A DNA stretch of 64,000 bases from Xanthomonas theicola. Lineage in GTDB: Bacteria; Pseudomonadota; Gammaproteobacteria; Xanthomonadales; Xanthomonadaceae. This document shows positions 63,918 through 64,000 of the stretch, piece by piece. The stretch is from the NCBI RefSeq assembly GCF_014236795.1, contig NZ_CP049017.1, positions 4,070,001-4,134,000 of the forward strand. Reading direction: 5' to 3'. The notes under the pieces are model-generated. The model did no database searches and was not told the origin of the DNA. It saw only the letters and a program-made list of their open reading frames with translations. Every line of letters begins with the position of its first letter. Position 1 is the first letter of the stretch. A program made the translations under genes and the position numbers.

Positions 63918-64000
63918 ATGAACCGTCTGCCCCGCCTGCTGCTGTGCCTGTCGACCCTGCTGCCGCTGAGCGCCTGCGCGCAACCCAAGGCCGCCGCTGC
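63918..64000 (+). CDS. DsbA-like thiol:disulfide interchange protein, 5' end only
   Basis: ATG 63918 opens MNRLPRLLLCLSTLLPLSAC, a signal peptide with a possible lipobox (LSAC), followed by AQPKAAA and the window edge. In this genus the gene after a c4-type cytochrome next to engB encodes a DsbA-like oxidoreductase, so that is the likely identity; the thioredoxin domain is outside the window. GGAG lies 8 bases upstream. Confidence 0.55.
   Translation, partial: MNRLPRLLLCLSTLLPLSACAQPKAAA

Overview
The window looks like chromosomal DNA of a Xanthomonas-type gammaproteobacterium (Lysobacteraceae). The reasons are very high GC content, a VirD4/X-Tfe antibacterial type IV secretion remnant with a glutamine-rich XVIPCD-like tail, the nagQ-nagP-nagR-nagB-nagA cluster, the ctaCD-ctaGE-surf1-ctaAB order, IS families common in Xanthomonas, and GGGAGCGAC-type intergenic repeats. 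The species is not determinable from the sequence alone. The left half is heavily eroded: I count about a dozen IS remnants and more than fifteen broken genes. The right half is mostly intact housekeeping DNA.

Region 1 (1-9500) is a graveyard of accessory genes. It holds IS630 and IS3 pieces, two tyrosine-integrase remnants facing outwards (near 1980 and 8875), the tail of isocitrate lyase, and a relic of a type I-F CRISPR-Cas operon in which a Cas2-3 tail, a Csy2 tail and a Csy3 head remain in operon order, split by an IS1595 element. In this debris sits an intact glutathione-dependent formaldehyde operon: frmR-frmA-gfa-fghA, with a perfect inverted repeat at the promoter as a probable FrmR operator. 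A broken arginase and two entericidin-type lipoproteins follow.

Region 2 (9500-16300) has a secreted GH12 glucanase, a broken LysR/SnoaL pair, a small conserved protein, a DMT exporter overlapping a PhzF-like isomerase, and a divergent MocR regulator with candidate operator repeats. Region 3 (16500-20540) carries virD4 of the bacteria-killing type IV secretion system, followed directly by an AT-richer immunity/effector pair (LprI-like periplasmic protein and peptidoglycan-targeting X-Tfe). None of the virB genes is present. Region 4 (20540-27050) is again mosaic: IS5, S46 peptidase, filamentous haemagglutinin, truncated trxC, ISL3, IS481, and a broken LysR/glyoxalase pair. Within it lies an intact rhodanese plus persulfide-dioxygenase-like pair.

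Region 5 (27050-46600) contains the N-acetylglucosamine catabolic cluster, a broken expansin, VanZ-like and MidA-like proteins, pteridine reductase, folK, an Anbu proteasome-like peptidase, two truncated ureohydrolases, putA, and the aa3-type cytochrome oxidase operon. Region 6 (46600-64000) continues with oxidase assembly genes (surf1, Sco-like, ctaA, ctaB), a thioredoxin/repeat lipoprotein, an SBF-family transporter with an IS1595 remnant 7 bp before its start codon, pyrE, an almost complete IS5 element, gshA, a VIT-family protein, an AraC regulator, a frameshifted metallo-hydrolase, engB, a dihaem cytochrome c and the start of a dsbA-like gene.

Functional links: gshA supplies glutathione for the formaldehyde pathway and for the persulfide dioxygenase. 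GH12 and the lost expansin point to plant cell-wall association. The nag cluster and X-Tfe point to use of, or attack on, chitin and peptidoglycan.
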